From: Monarcha castaneiventris obscurior
Taxonomy: Eukaryota > Chordata > Aves > Passeriformes > Monarchidae
DNA: 64,000 bases
NCBI GenBank assembly: GCA_026261815.1
Contig: JAMPIT010000174.1
Span: 13,950,001 to 14,014,000 of the forward strand
Direction: 5' to 3'
Positions 10,791-25,128 of the stretch are shown piece by piece. The notes under the pieces were generated by a model, which was not told the DNA's origin, did no database searches, and saw only the letters and a program-made list of their open reading frames with translations. Position 1 is the stretch's first letter; the number at the start of each line of letters is the position of its first letter. The position numbers and the translations under genes were made by a program.

Positions 10791-13669
10791 CCTTTTTGGT
10801 GTAGAAAAAAAACAGCAGAAGATGCTGGGTCTGACTGAAGGAGAGAGCTGGGTACAGCTCCCTCAAAAGGATGCAGGAGGGCTCCTGGAGCATCTTGAAA
10901 GAGCTTTGGTCAGTGATTCTGGGGAGCTGAAATTACTTCCTCTCCTGCCTCGAGTGCTGCTGGGCAAAACCAGATGCATCTGGGAACAATCAGGGTGTTT
11001 GCAAAAAGGAGGGTATTAAGCAAATGTACTCCCTTTTTGTCTGTGAATTAGCCACGATCAGACTTGGGGGTTTATGAATGTCATTTGAAACATATCAATT
11101 GGTGGGTAATGAGGACCATACCCCGGGCTGCAGGAGGACAGGGAGTGGAATTGCTGCTTCTGCTCACAGGAGTCACCAGTGGCTCAGTGTGACAGCTCTG
11201 CCAGGCCAGAGTGAAATGTTTCAACACCACAAATTCCCTCCTAAAACTGCAAGGGCCCCTCTGACAGGCCACACAGCTATTGCCAGTGGGACCCACCAGG
11301 CACATAGGTTTTATTTGCATTACTGTACCCCAAAAGTGAGATTTTGGCTCAGAGGCAGCATTTATAACCCCTTCTGTGAATGTTGGCTTGCTTCAGTGTT
11401 GGCACATAAATCAAGGGCTTGGGGTTACCATCATCTGGAAAGAGATCCTGGCTTTACTGAATCAAAGGGTCTTGACTGAATATTTTCCTCCCAAGTTGAG
11501 CAGCTGCAGAGTGGTGCAGCAGCAGCTAAGGAAAAGCAGAAACACAGGCTTTGCAGATAAAAGAAAACCCTCCCCAATGTGTTTTGTCAGATAAATGCTG
11601 AAATTTAGAAGGGCTAATCATAAACGGAGACAGAGGAGGATCATATGGAAATCTCTTCCTGAGGGTCTGAAACTCAAAGGCTGTTTGACTTGGGATTAGG
11701 CAGAAGAGTTGCTTTTGGTGTGTGTTTCATTTGATAAATGCCTGTTGAAGATCTAGGATGTGTGGCAAGTTTACACAGTATGGGTTTTTTTGACAGTTTT
11801 TTCTTTCTGAGCAGAAGCAGAGTGTGGCTCCTTGGATCTTAAAATCTGGGGTTTTTTTTCCTCTTTCTGCTTGATGCATGTTTAGTTTATAGCACAGTTC
11901 TTTTTTTTTAAAGTGTTTGGCTTCATGCAGCTAATCATTTTCAGCAAGCAAGAGCCTTTTCTTATTTCTGGGAAATAGATTTCCTCCATTCCCCACTTGC
12001 AGCCTCCCTATCTGTTATATTGCTTCCCAGTGACCGTGTATCATTTGTCTGCTGCACATGAAAGGTTTGCATTGCTTTATTTAAAGACTTCCTGCGTAAT
12101 TGGCAATTCATTCCTTTTCATGTGGGTTTTATAAACATGGCTTTTTTTCTGGGATGGCTGAATCAGGCAGCCTGGCTTGATCCCGGCTCCTGCACCGGCT
12201 GGCAGTGCCTGTTATCTGACAGCAGCTCCAGCAACTGTCATCCAAAAGTGTTAAGCCTCCTAATTCTTTCTCTCTGGAGGAGCTATTGCAGAAATGGAGC
12301 TCATCCGAGGCTCGTAGCAGAGCTGTCTGTGGGGTCTGCAGGCTCTGCAATTTGATTGTAGGAAATATCTGGGCAATTTGTTGCTAACCTTCTTCCCAGG
12401 AAGCACTGAGCCTGATTTGGAAGAGCCAGGGAGAAATGGGGAGGTCAGCACAACCCATAGGTATTTTGGTGATTAACCCACCTATATGTGCATGTTGACA
12501 CGTCTAGAGTAGCTCTTCTTACAGCACTTCTATCTCCCAGCTGCCGTGCAAGTAAGTGCATCCAGAAGCATGTCAGCAGTGCACATGCACAGCCAAAATT
12601 AATGGGATGCACTGGACGTCCTTTGCCTTGCTCAAAACCAACTCTGCTTTGAGTGAGTCCGGAGTCTTTCAGGAGCCCGGGATTTGTTTCCAGTGCGCTT
12701 GCCGTGGTTCAGCAGCTCATCCCCAGGAACTGCCTCCGAGCCAGACTGGGAGACGCTGGAGCTGTGAGCCAGCACCGGGCTGGCAAAGTGCCCTGTGGGC
12801 TGCTGACTCACTGGCACACGGATGGCTGTCACCAGCCTGGCTGTCCCAGTGGAGATGCTCAGTTTGGAGCACACTGGTGTCCCTCACTACTCTGGGATCG
12901 GCCTCACTGGCACCAGCCTGAGGCTCGCTGTCCTGGGGAAGCAATGGCATCTTTTGAGAGCATTAGCTCCACTAATTATAGCTGGAGGGAGAAATAAAAC
13001 ATTCTGCTTTCCTCCCAAGAATCTGTTATAATTTTTGCAGTATTTTCAGCACTGCTTGTGATCGAGAAATTGCAATCCATGGGGTTTTACCCATGTTTTG
13101 TTGCTGCCTCCCTTCTGTATGCCAATGAGCAGGGTGGTTACCTGGGCTGGCACGGTGGGAAAACTGCAAAGGCTCCCCTTTAGGTGGTGCTGAGGCTGGC
13201 ACCTGCCTATGTCAGGAGAAGCTGTCTGACTTTGGATACAGGTTTTACATGAGGGCCACAGCAATATATATCCCATGCTCAGTGTGGGATAAACAAGCCC
13301 CAGGAGAGCCTCAATCTCCCTGGGGAAACAACAATAATTGCAGAAGAATGGGGTCCAGCCCTGCTCCACTGCCAAAACTGGGGATCCTTTTGGAAACATC
13401 ATCTCTGGGGCTGATGCAGAGATGCAGCCGAGCAGCCCTGACCGTAAATGGAGATGTTTGGGTGCCAGTAGCTGTCCTTGCCATGTGGGAGAGGCAGCCC
13501 CCATCCCTGCAGTGCACCAGGCTCTGCTCCAAAGGCGTTTTTAGCTGTCCCTGTGGAAGGAGGGAGCAGCCAGTGCTGGGCTGGGAGCGAGGAGGCAGGA
13601 GCAAGTACAGGGGTGAGTACTGCCCTGCTGCCCCCGCTGCCCTCCCCTCCACCCTTGCAGGAGCATCAG

Positions 13670-13735
13670 GTGAATATATTCTTGGAGTTGCCTACAGGGC
13701 ATGTGAATATATTCTTGGAGTTGCCTATAGGGCAT
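13670..13735. repeat. 33-bp tandem duplication, two near-identical copies
   Basis: The unit beginning gtgaatatattcttggagtt spans 13,670-13,702 and is repeated at 13,703-13,735 with a single C-to-T difference (cctacaggg versus cctataggg). Because 33 is a multiple of three it keeps chance reading frames open across it. Only two copies are present here; copy number could vary between individuals. Confidence 0.95.
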
Positions 13736-14695
13736 GTCCTACTGGTTGTGGAGATCTGGGATGGGCTGGTGATGATGCCTTTGGGGAGTGCCCGAAAAAG
13801 GATCCCTGCATCCCCCCTTCCCGCCCAGCCTCTCCATGCCTGCAGTGAAGCAGCTGAAAAATGTTCCTTCAGCTTCATACAAGGGCTCAGAACTGACTTG
13901 ATTTGTGTCCCCTGAGTGGCAGTCAAGGTTGTGGGTTAGTGTGTTGCTCCTCCAAAGAAACAAAGCATGTTTTCTGTAGGGCAAACAAATAACTGGAGAC
14001 CAGGCTGAACTTAAGTGGAGTTTTCTACTAGGAATCTGGCAGGATCTAGTCCCTCACACTGAGAAAATGTGCAAACACTGGATTTGGATCATAATTTAAA
14101 ATAAATTTGAGCTGAAGGGGGCTCAAATCGGCCTTCTAGAAAGGAGGCTTTCTTTTCCCAAATTGCAGTGCTAGGACTCTGGTTTCTTTAGGAAGTAAAT
14201 CCCGATTTACTATACCAAGAGTGAGACTATAGTCCAGCTCAGCAAGTGTTTGCAAAATTGCAAAGGAGATGTTTTAATCTTTGGCGTTAAAAATTATGGA
14301 GGTCCAAAGCTTTGGATCAACTCAGAAGGATCCTGCCAAGCACTGTCTGAAGTGGGGTTTATATCACCGGGACAAAGCACACAATTGTCCCTTCACAGCC
14401 TGTGGCTCACGGCAGATGAAGAGTGTGAAGCCACTCTCTCGACAGGAAAGACTTATCCTGGCCTTCCTGTGTTTCCCAGGTTCTTGTTTGAAACTTCTGA
14501 TCATTTTGAGCACAGCTACAAACAACAGATCCATGGCTGGGCTTGGTCACCATGGGATGGGGAGAGATGGAGGGGATGAGATGCTCTGCTAAAAGGGAGG
14601 TGGGAGCCCAGACTGGCAATTCATGTCTGTGCTCTCACTGAGCAACCAGTGAACAGTAAGTTAAGAGCTTTTCTGCTGAAAAGTTGCCTCTTCAC

Positions 14696-14727
14696 AAAAA
14701 AAAAAAAAAATATATATATATATATTT
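14696..14727. repeat. Poly-A followed by (TA)n microsatellite
   Basis: About 15 consecutive A residues are followed by roughly eight TA units. This is a simple-sequence repeat in the large intron and a likely length polymorphism. No recognisable SINE body precedes it. Confidence 0.93.
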
Positions 14728-17700
14728 AGCGTTTCTCCAAGGTAAACGTGGTGCTGGGAGTGTGGTGCTGGGAGCATTCCCAGTCCACACACCTCCTGCA
14801 GACACAGTTGGTGCACAATACCTAGATGTTGTCTTAAACAAGGTAAACGGGTAAATGAAAAATGGACCAGGAGAGCCAGGTGTGCTCCCAAATCCATCCT
14901 TCCAGCCTGCAAGGCAGGCCTGTATTGAGCTGCTCTGCAAAGCCTCTCTAATCCCTCAAAAAAACATCCATCACTGCTATCCATGGCCTGCAGAGCTTAT
15001 GGTGTCAGACTGGAGGGCTGTATCTTGGGGGTTCAGTTCTCAGCTTAGACTCCAGTGAACCAAGACGTCCACAGAAGTCAAGCCTGGAGGGGAGAGTGTT
15101 TGCTTGAAAATGGAAATGGAAGAGCACAGGGGCAGAAAATAAAGAAATTTGGTGTGCAGAGCTGGGGAGTGAACAATTCAGCTTAAGAGCCAGAGGGATC
15201 TCAGGCAGGGTAAAGGTGGCAAAGCAGATAATCTCAAGGTTGCCCTTGATTATTAGGGCAAAACTGAAAATATTTGGGAGAGGAGGCAGAATTAGCATCT
15301 CAGGGGGAAATCCTGAGCCAGGCTCAAAAACTAGGGGTGAAGAGCCTCTGCTGTGCACCCTGGCTTGGCTCCATTAAGAACAACAGAGTGGTGCTAGTCC
15401 AAGCTCAGCAGCTCCCAGGTCTGCTGGATGCTCCAGGCTCCCCAGAGCTCACCGTGGGTGAGAATGGACACAGCCCCTGTGCTACAGACGGCATTCCAGG
15501 GATGGAGCTGCCAGAAGAGAGCATTCCAACAAGGCAGGCTGTGCAGAGCAAGCTGGCAGGTCATGCACATCAGTGAGGGTCACAGGGAGCAGGATTTGAA
15601 GAGGTCAAGTAGGGTGCACAGCTGCAGGCAGGGATCAGCAGTGAGCCCAACAGGACAGGGAACACGGAGAGCCTCCAAGGGGATCTGCCATGCACCGAAG
15701 GTCAATCTGGTCAAACAGCTCTAGAGAAAGCAGAGCTGTGTCTGGGAAAGACAAGACTGGAAATTAATGAAACCCAGCAGGGATAGTTCAGCCCGTCCAG
15801 ATTTGTTCCTCAGCATAGGCATGGGAGGAGCATGAGCAGAAGCTGGGACAGGTGGAGGCAGGGGGCAATCGCTGCTGGGAGCAAAGTGTTCCCTGAGAAT
15901 GTGTTGGGTCAGGACTGACCTTGCCGAGAGCAGAGCTACTTTTGTGTCTTGAGGAAGTTATTTGGAGGGGAAGATGCTTCCCTGGTGCAGCAGTGCTGCA
16001 CATTCCCCTCATTCTGAGCTGCCTGATGGCTTCTGAGCAATGCTTAGAGCTGGTTTTCCCCATGTGCCCCAAGACTGAACCTGAACCCTGCACCTGTGCC
16101 AGGTGCCACATGAGGAGTCTCAGGAAAAAGACTCCCACAGCAAAGTGCTTACAGCCTCATAAGAAAATGAACTGGGAATGGCAATCATTGCCCTCTGCAG
16201 AGTGAAATGAGGGTGTGATTTCCAAAGGCCTGCGTAATCAATATCCCTATTATCAGTCTTCCAGAATAAATTGCTTTTAAACTAATACAGGCTGGAGAGC
16301 TATCCATGAGCTGTCAGGAGAGAGATAAGCCGAAGACACATGTTTATTCATACTGTGTATGCTGAGAGCTGGATGTTCTTTACAGCTGGCTAAATGGGGG
16401 CGAAGATATTCAGCAATTTTTTGCAATTCTTCTGCTAAAATTTGTCAAATATCCTTAATTTTGAGCACACCTGGAACTTCTCAAACTTAACTGGGGAAGC
16501 GGATGAAAATCCCACTAAAACATCTGGTGAAGGGAGAAAGCTATTTCCTTTCCTGTGAGGTAACTCCTGAAGTTTTGCAGAGCATCAGCAATTTAAATTG
16601 TCCTGCTGACCTCCCACCACATACACCAAAATACAGGAATGGCACATCCAGCATCTAATGGGTCCGTTACAGAGAAAACATCTCAGTCACAGTTACTTGG
16701 GAGAAATTCAAAAATCCACTATTGTTTCTCCTGGCTCAGCTGCTCTGTGGCTTCAGTGGAGCTTTTGTTCAGCCTGGACCAACCTGCCAGTGTCCAGCAG
16801 TGGCTGTGAAATATGTCATTGTATCCCATGAGATGCTGCTCCAGCCATGGACAAGCCAGTGTCCCCCAGCCTTGCCTCCCCCACCCAGGGACAACTGCGG
16901 GATCTCCTCAGCCATGAGGCACCAACAAGCTCAACAGTAGAAATAAGTTAAATTTAGCAGCAGGACAATGAGGCTGAAATGCACAGAGCTCCTCCTGCTC
17001 TCTGCTGCTGCTCCTTCCTGGTGGAGTGGCCCTTGTGCTGGTGCCACATCCCATCCCTTGCCTTCAGCCCTAGCTTGTCTGATGTGCTCAACAGCAGGCA
17101 GTGGTGAGATTCATCTCTTCTAACTTAAGGCACAGTGTGGGTGTCTGTGCCTGAGCCATGCTTTTAGAGGCAGTGGAGGGAGGAGGGCACTTGTAGGGCA
17201 CAGCTGAGCTCATCCTAAAAGGGATTATCTGAAATGAGTCGTGCCCCTTTCTCTCCTCAGCTGCAAAAAGACTCTGCAATCAGCTCTCTCATAGGTGTTC
17301 ACACTGTGGGTGGTTTGTGTGGTCACATCAGTCCTGCTCTGGCTCCAGCTCCTCCTTTCACATCCTCCTGCCTGGACAAGAAACCCAAGCAGATGAGAAA
17401 GTGCTAAATGTGGCACAGGATAGAAGCTACATCCTGGAAGGTAGTGGAAATAGAAATTATTTTTTATAGCATGGTCTGAGCAAGCAATTTTGAAAAATAA
17501 TAACAGATGTACTGGAGATGATTCCAGGAGATATTGAACAGTCCAGAGGAGTGTAGCTCAGGAGAAATGATGAATGAGACAGCATAGCAGATTTGCTTTT
17601 GAGCAAAGGTAAAAAAGGTGCATTTTCAATTGGAGCTAGCATTTCAGGATGGAACACTTCCCCTTATTGCTGCCATCAGGCTGTGCAGCACAAGTATAAG

Positions 17701-20700
17701 GTTGATAGTGAATGGGAGAGCAGCTTGATTGTCTAAGCTGCGTTACTCAGCTTATAGAAAATTGTTTTCTATTCCCTTTCCTTTTCAGCCTCAGTGGAGG
17801 CAACTTAGACAGAAGATCTCAACTTTCAACCAAAAGGCAATTCCTTCAGCAAAGCACAGTGAGAGCTTTGGCCACAAACGAGGCTGCTGGGCTCAGGGGC
17901 ATTGTGCATAATAATCAAAAAGGGTCTTAACTGTCTCACTGGGAAATTATTTCCTTTCCCTTCCCCCTGCTGCCGGTAACCCAAAGCAGCAGCTGGCCAT
18001 GGCTGTGTGGTGTCAGGTGGGAGCAGTTTGCCTGCAGCCACAGATTCAGGCCAGGTAGTTAAGAGCAGCCCATGTGTGCTTAAACAGACAGAGGTTTGAG
18101 CATCACACCTGACAATGGCACTGAGCGAAGCAAAGACGAGCTGAGTCTGGCACCGTGGTGCTACCAGCAAAGGCTGCTGGGACTAGTTCAGCCCACCTGT
18201 GGCACAGGAGGGAAAGGGAATGCCTGTGATCACACAGCGGGGACAGGAGGCTTGGAATGTGCAGCACAGGCATGCCAGGAGATCGTGCTGCCCTTCCTGA
18301 GGGAGACCTGAATGTTCCCCAGCCCTGCTTACCCGACTTCTCCCTCTACAGTCCCGGTCCATTCCCTCTGCTTTTGTCCAGGAGTGGTTTTTTTGGCCCA
18401 TTCTCTCTAGAAATGATGCAAAATGCCATCCTCAAGTGATAGAGCAAATCTCCAACCCCCAACCCTTGCCATATTTCCACTGTGTGGCTTGTTGGTCCTT
18501 TCTGTCTTTATTTCGGGGAAGTGCCTGCTCATGGGGAAGCTTTGGGCTCTGTGAAGTCGAAATGGATTTGTCTCTCTCTTTGGTGGATTATTTCCCTGAT
18601 TTCCCCTCCTGCCCCAGGGCTGCAGTAGCTTGCTGACAGCAGCACAGCCATGAGTAGGGTGCCTGGAGAAGGAGTGAGGCAGTCACTGCAAGCACAGAAA
18701 GGCTGCCTGTGGCACTTGTGTCGGCCACAGTACTGGATATCCTCAGAAAAACCATCAGCTTTTCTAATTTTCAGGACAGAGGAGATGGCTCTTGGCTTAT
18801 AATTGGGTCATGCTTTAAAAAAAACCTGCATGAACTCATCATAAGCAACAAGATGTACCCATTCTCCCCTTACATTCCTGCCCCAACCTCTCCCGAAGAA
18901 GAAATCCTTTTGGATGAGAGGTTGTTAATACAGATAGGATATCTTTTACTTTCCCATCTCTGTGCATTCAGACATGGCTCATTACCATTATGTTTGAACG
19001 AAAACTCTTCTGTTATTACCTTTGCTGGGAAACTGCCCATATTTGGGGAGGAAGGAGCACAATTCTAAATCTGCCTTGGGAGGAAGCTTCAGTCTCTGTT
19101 CCGACTTTGAAGCTATCTTGGTAGCAGGTCAAACCAGATGCTTGGAGGTAGAGCCAGCAAAACATGCCAGCTCTGGAAGGTTTTCATCTTTGGGAAAATT
19201 GATTAATAGTACAGATTTTGGTTTAATGAGTTATCTCTATTTTGGAGTCTCCCCTTCTCTGTGCTGCCTGTCCCCAGCATCCCTATGAGCAGAACAAGAA
19301 TAATCTCTCCTGTGCAAGCAGGCAGCAGACTTACACTGCAGCCTGGTCCCTGTCACATCTGCCTTCAGGAGCCACCATCCTCTTTATCCCCTGGAATAAC
19401 ACAGGCCAAGCAGTACAGGCATCCCCTCATCCTCGCATGGGCACCAGATACATTTCGGGCCACTGGGATCAAACTGCCAAGCTGCAGAGGTACCACTGGC
19501 TCACTGCTGGGTGTGTAACCCTGTGGTTGCAGTGCAGGATAGAGAAATCCAGGGTTGGAGCAGGAGGTGCAGCAGTGACTAAATGCGACCTGACGAGATT
19601 GTGAACAGGCCAGCAACTTCCAGCTCATCCCAGCCCTCCTGGTTTGGCAGCCCAGACAGTGTTAGAGACTTCAGCTTGTCAGAGTGGATCTTGAAATAGA
19701 TCTAAGTTGCACTTGTCTACTGGAAAAGGAATGAACTAAAGAGATTGCATCTGCCCTTTTTAAGAATAAAATAAACCAAACCAGCCAAGCCATGTTCTGA
19801 CCCACGTGGTGATGTGGGCAAGGCTGCTGCTCATGTTTCCCCAGTCCCTCTGATGTGTATTGGTTTGCTGTTTTATTGGTTATTGTTTGTTGTTTTTATG
19901 CCAACATCCATGCATGAGCCCCGCGTGGCAGCCAGACCATTGCATAGGATGAGCCTCCCACTGCTGGGCAGCTCAAAGGCAAAAAGAGTGTTTGGCTGTC
20001 GCACTGGCTTGTGGAATTTCTTCATTACCAGAAAGACTAGTTTTTGTATTAATTTTGTTCTGTCTTTTGAGGACATTTCAGCAGTAGATGCCTGTTTAGA
20101 ATACCTTTCCACCTGGACTGTGCCTTTAGTCTTTCATCCCTATCACTAGTGGGCAGGGGATGAACAAACCTATTTCATGATGTTCAGTTCTTCTAAACTT
20201 TATCTTTTCTTTTGATTTTTATTGTCTTTTGTGCAACCAGAGAGTTTATATGTACTAATGTGCTTTAAAGAGAAGGAAGCACCATCCATGCCCCTGACCT
20301 TGTTCATCTCATGGGGACTGGATGCCCCTTTCTGACAGCTTCTCACTCTGCTGTTTTCCTCCACTCTTCTCACAGCCATATAAACTGGGAGCACAGACAG
20401 CAGCTGGGATAACCCTCAAGCCCCAGTGATACCAGTGTCTTTTCTCCCTGCACCCATGTCCCTTTCTCAGGCCTTCTGATGCTCCTTCAGCAACCAAATC
20501 TGAATCTGCGTGCTCCACCATAGCTTTGGGTCCAGGCCTTGGGATGAGGGGGTGAGATCTGTCCCTGGCAGGGCATCATATATTCCTGAGGATGGGTACC
20601 CCAGAGCCAAATATTTCTAGAAAGCAGGATGGTGACTTTTATATGTATCTGGGATTTTGTCAAATTATTCAGCAAAAGTCACTGAGCTACAGAGACACTG

Positions 20701-21469
20701 ATGATCAGGCATACTTACTATGATTCAGAGCTTGTCACAAGTATTTTGCACAGCTCTAGCTCTTGGGCTCTAGTGAGTGGTTTTAAAGCAGTCCATTCCC
20801 TGAAAAACACTATGGAGGCAGAGAGCATGAATTATTATTTGTTTTCACTGTGTGGACAGTTGATCAGTGACAGATGTTTCTAATTGCATTAAGCAAGTGG
20901 AAATAATGAGAATTAAATAGCAGATTCTCCAGGAATTTACATTTAGATTGAGTTACAATTCGCTATTAAAGAAGCAAATTCAATGTAGATGCATTGGTTC
21001 TTCAGCAGAATTGGGAGACAATTATTTTTAATTATTATTTGATTACTTAAAAATGAGCTGTGTTACTATACTTAAAAATATTTGACTCAAGGGGATGACT
21101 TAATATGTGCACTTTATGTCTCCCTTAAAAGATATGGAATGACGAAATTGTTCATCAACAAACATCTCCACCTCCCCATCACAGTCATATTGAAAGGCAA
21201 ATGAAAAGCAGAGGCTGCCAGAACCCCACCTCACAGTGCACAATTTGGCCAGTGCCGGGATGGTGGTGATGGGATCAGGCTCACCCAACCCGTCTGCAGC
21301 CCTGAGAAATTGAATTAAGTTGCACTGATGGAAGACAAGCTGCATCCCCCTTTGGACAGCACGCTCCGCTGGGCTTGGCAGGAATTCCAGGCTGATAATC
21401 CCCGTGCTGGGCATGGCGTGGAGCTGAGGCAGAGCCAGGGGAGGCCAAGCAGAGGTGGGTGCTCAGGCT

Positions 21470-21495
21470 GGGGCAGGGCAGGGGGGCAAGCAGGG
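21470..21495 (+). other. Predicted G-quadruplex motif
   Basis: Four G-runs separated by short loops (ggggcagggcaggggggcaa followed by gcaggg) satisfy the G3+N1-7 rule. The motif sits in a locally G-rich, AG-rich patch (about 21.41-21.52 kb) inside an otherwise AT-rich intron. The motif is seen directly; folding in vivo is inference. Confidence 0.7.
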
Positions 21496-21634
21496 CCTCG
21501 GCACGCAGGGAGCAGCAGCATCTGCTGCCTCCAGATGACACATATCTGACAGTTATCTCCCTGTCCATGCCAAGAGGAAACGAGCTGTGGTTCAAACTGC
21601 TGGAGGTTTTCCTTTTGGGGCTGTCTCTCACAGC

Positions 21635-21655
21635 TTTTTTTTATTTTATTTTATC
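21635..21655. repeat. T-rich (TTTTA)n low-complexity tract
   Basis: A T run is followed by three TTTTA-type units. It is a simple repeat with no attached element recognised. Confidence 0.8.
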
Positions 21656-24600
21656 TCCTAGATTTCAAGTTCAGCTTCAGACTCAGAAATGTGTGAGTTC
21701 CCTGTCAGCAGAGAAGGGATTTATGTGCAGTGCTGATTATTGTATGTCTCTGTTTAGCACAGAATCCACGCTATAATATTTTTTTAACCAACTAGCTGGC
21801 TCAGCTTTTAATTTTTTTTTCCTTTTGCCTAATGAGAGCCTTATCCAGAACTCCTTGAAGTCAGTCTGTCTATCAGATTCAGTAGGCTTTGGATCAGATT
21901 TCACATCACTGATTCATTATTAATTACACATCTGGGACTCCCTTTTCAAAGAGTTCATTGTTAAATAAATTCACTTTTAGACATTACAGACTTGGCATTC
22001 TTGTGCATTTAATAAAAGTCTGGCAAACCAGCAAAGAGCCATAGGCCAGCTTCTCTTCTGGTATTGATGGATGAATCTCCACTGAGCAGCAGTGGTTTAC
22101 ACTATAAGGATATAGCATACCTCTTTGCTCTCATATAACCACTTTCTGTCTGAGAATAAGTCTGAGAATTTTGCCTTTTCTGGGATTTCTTCTCTCTTTT
22201 TTATAACTTTTCCTACCAGCAAGAACTCCTCTGTGGATTCAGACACTGCAGGGTGAAATATATTTGCCATTGAGTTTCTTTTCTCTTCAAAGAGATACCG
22301 GCATCTTTTTCCTTGGACAAACTGCAAACCCATCTTCAGAGCTCCCTGGGAGAGCAGACAGGCAGGCAAATGTTTTCCTGATCCCTATGGCAAGTGGAAT
22401 GGACCTAGGGTTTTCTACAGGGTCTTTCTGATAGTTCTCAATAATGTAGTTCAAGTTGAGACATTGAAGTAACCAAGGGGCTGCTCTGGAAGCTCTGTTT
22501 ACAGAGGAATAGTTTTGGCAGGGGAATATGTAGAAATAAAGGTTTTCCTCCTGAAGTCCATTCAATAGGAGGCTATATCCTAGGTGAAAAAGGACATTTA
22601 TGTTGTGATTTAATGGTTGAGGGTATTACTCCCCCTCAGCAGCTGATGGCACAGGGACAAGCAGCCCATACAGGTGTTTCCTGTGCTGCAAGGATCTCCT
22701 GAGCTGCACTCAGCCCATCCTGTGCTTTTGCAGGGCTGCCCAGACACGGGATAAAAGGATGGGGTGAGTCCTTTTTTTTCCTCCTGATGCCAAATCAACC
22801 TTTGGCTGAATGGTCCTGGTTAATACCAATGTCCAAACAAATTGTGAGGATAGATTCAGATGACTGCTACCCAGTTTCCAAAGCTTTCACTTAGTCAACA
22901 GCCACTTAAGGTATATGGAAAGGAAAACCAACAGAAACTCAACTCCCACTGTTTAAACAATGAAGCTCTGAATGTTGATCAGAGGCAGACATACACTGAG
23001 TCCATGGCGTGCTCCCAATGCAAGGGGTAAAAAACACCACACAGTTGTGGAAGGGTCTGTGAAGGAAGAGAGAATTTTGACACTGGAGCACTCTCTACTA
23101 CAAGTGAAACATCTCTCCTGTTTTATCACGGAGAATGGCAAAACCTTTTCCCTGCCCAAATTCACCTTCCTCAGTTTTTCAGAAATCACATTCAATGCAA
23201 TTATTCTCATCATCCTTATGTATGAAGTGCTAATCTTTCCAAAACTGCAGCCCTTCAGCATTAGAAATTATTAAGTCATTTACTCGTTGCCATAGAGCAA
23301 GTTTTGGGGTGGGTCCGCATCCACCCGGTAGGATATGAGATCTGTCACACAGGCAGTGTGACTGCTGGCCAGTCAGCAGAGATGCCTTCAGTTGCCAGAG
23401 GCCATCAAGACCTCCAGCATCATTTTTGGGAGGTCTTTGTGCTTCCAGCATCTGCCAGCAGCATGACTGATCTCCAGGCTGGCCCAGCTCATGAGACTTT
23501 GTCACTCAGTGAAATGTCCTGGGGACAGCCTTGCCCACACTGCTGCTGTGGGATGTGCCCCTGCCCAGCTTCCACATTGGGTTCAATGAAAGCAGGAACA
23601 GATACAGTTGCCTCAGCATTTCGATCTCACTCTGCAATGAGGACGTGTTCTGGGTAAGACCCAGAAAGAGATTTTCTGGACACTGGCAAGGAAGCTCAGC
23701 CTGTGCCCAGCAACTCCCTGTGCTATGCATGGCACACTTGGACATTTTCCCATCCACAGGCCAAGGATCCTTCCTTTTCGGAAGCCAGGCTGCCTTTATC
23801 TACTTTCTACCCCTCCTGCTTAGAAAAATTTCCTCAATTCTCCATATAGTCTCCAAGCTTCTCCTTTCATGGTTCATTACATACATTGGCTAATTCTGCT
23901 ATTACCCCAGTACGTGGGTCATCACCCACATTTGTATGCTCTTAGATTTTCCACTTATTTTCTTAGTAGCTGTTTATCACTAACAGTTTCTATCCTGCCT
24001 GAATTCTCTCCTAACCATTCTGTCTTATTTCTTTTTTATTCTTTCTTTTCAGAAAAAAAGATGGGTTTTTTTTAATAAAAGACACTCACTATCTCATCCG
24101 GTCATTCATTTCACCCTCTTCCTTTGTAATGGAACTGGTTTATTACCAGCACTTCTTTTTACAAATATCAGGGGAAATAAGCCTTTCTTATCCTCCTAGT
24201 AATTCCTATGGTGAGCAAGTATTATTTTGCTTTCTTTTCTTTTGAATTGTAGCCAATTGTCATTTCTCTCCATTGCCTCCTCTTTTTTTTATGGGGGTCA
24301 CAGTGTGACACTGGTGACCCTGGAGTCAGGAAAGCCCAGCATCCTTGTCCCCTTCCCATTCACCTTCAGAGTTGCCTACAAGGCATTAGAACAGAGCTGT
24401 GAGAGGGGGGACTGCTAGGACACATTTAGGCTGCTGACTGTCCTGATGTGCACCAGGATGATTTATCTAGAAGTGGAGGCAGGACTTGCCTGTGCCCATG
24501 GTTTCCCCACTGAACCTTGGTCTGCTCCTTGAGGTGTCCTCTCCCTGTCCTTCTGATATTGACATCAGCAAGTGCTGGATGTGGTGACTGCTGTGACTGA

Positions 24601-25128
24601 CAGAGGGGACCAGACCAGAGGATCCAGGCAGCTTCCTTGCTGTCCCAAGGCATGCTGGACATGGAAACCTTTGCTTCTTAGGGACACACACGGTTGACTT
24701 CATATATAGGCTCTGAATGTGTAGACTCAGTGGGAAAAACTGCAGAGTCACTGAAGGCACGGTGAGTTTCTGTGGTTCTGTAGATGAAAAGTTGTTGATT
24801 TTTCTCATTCCCTCTGAAATAACCCCACTTCTATCACAAGCCTAATCCTTGGTTATATCCCACACCTTGTGCTGGCTCAAGAAGCTAAGTCTCCTCTTGG
24901 GTGCTCACCCAGAGTGGAGGGACCCTCTGTCTTACAGGACAAGGTGTATCAGACCCTGCCCCATGGCCCAGCAGAGTCAGGGGCCAGTCCCAGCCACCGC
25001 TCTGCTGAATTTGGGGATCACACTCAGTCACAGGAGATTAGAAGCCAGACTACCAGTGAGGAAGTAAGTGGGGTAGCACTGACTTCCTGTGCCATGGGAG
25101 CTGGACCTACACAATGCATCACACTTTT

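Noticed and set aside
13670..13735. CRISPR-like direct repeats
   Set aside because: Only two directly abutting copies with no spacers, in a vertebrate intron; it is a tandem duplication.
13249..13848. 199-codon open frame on the + strand
   Set aside because: Carried through by the 33-bp in-frame duplication and local GC richness; no protein family resemblance and overlapping frames are equally open.
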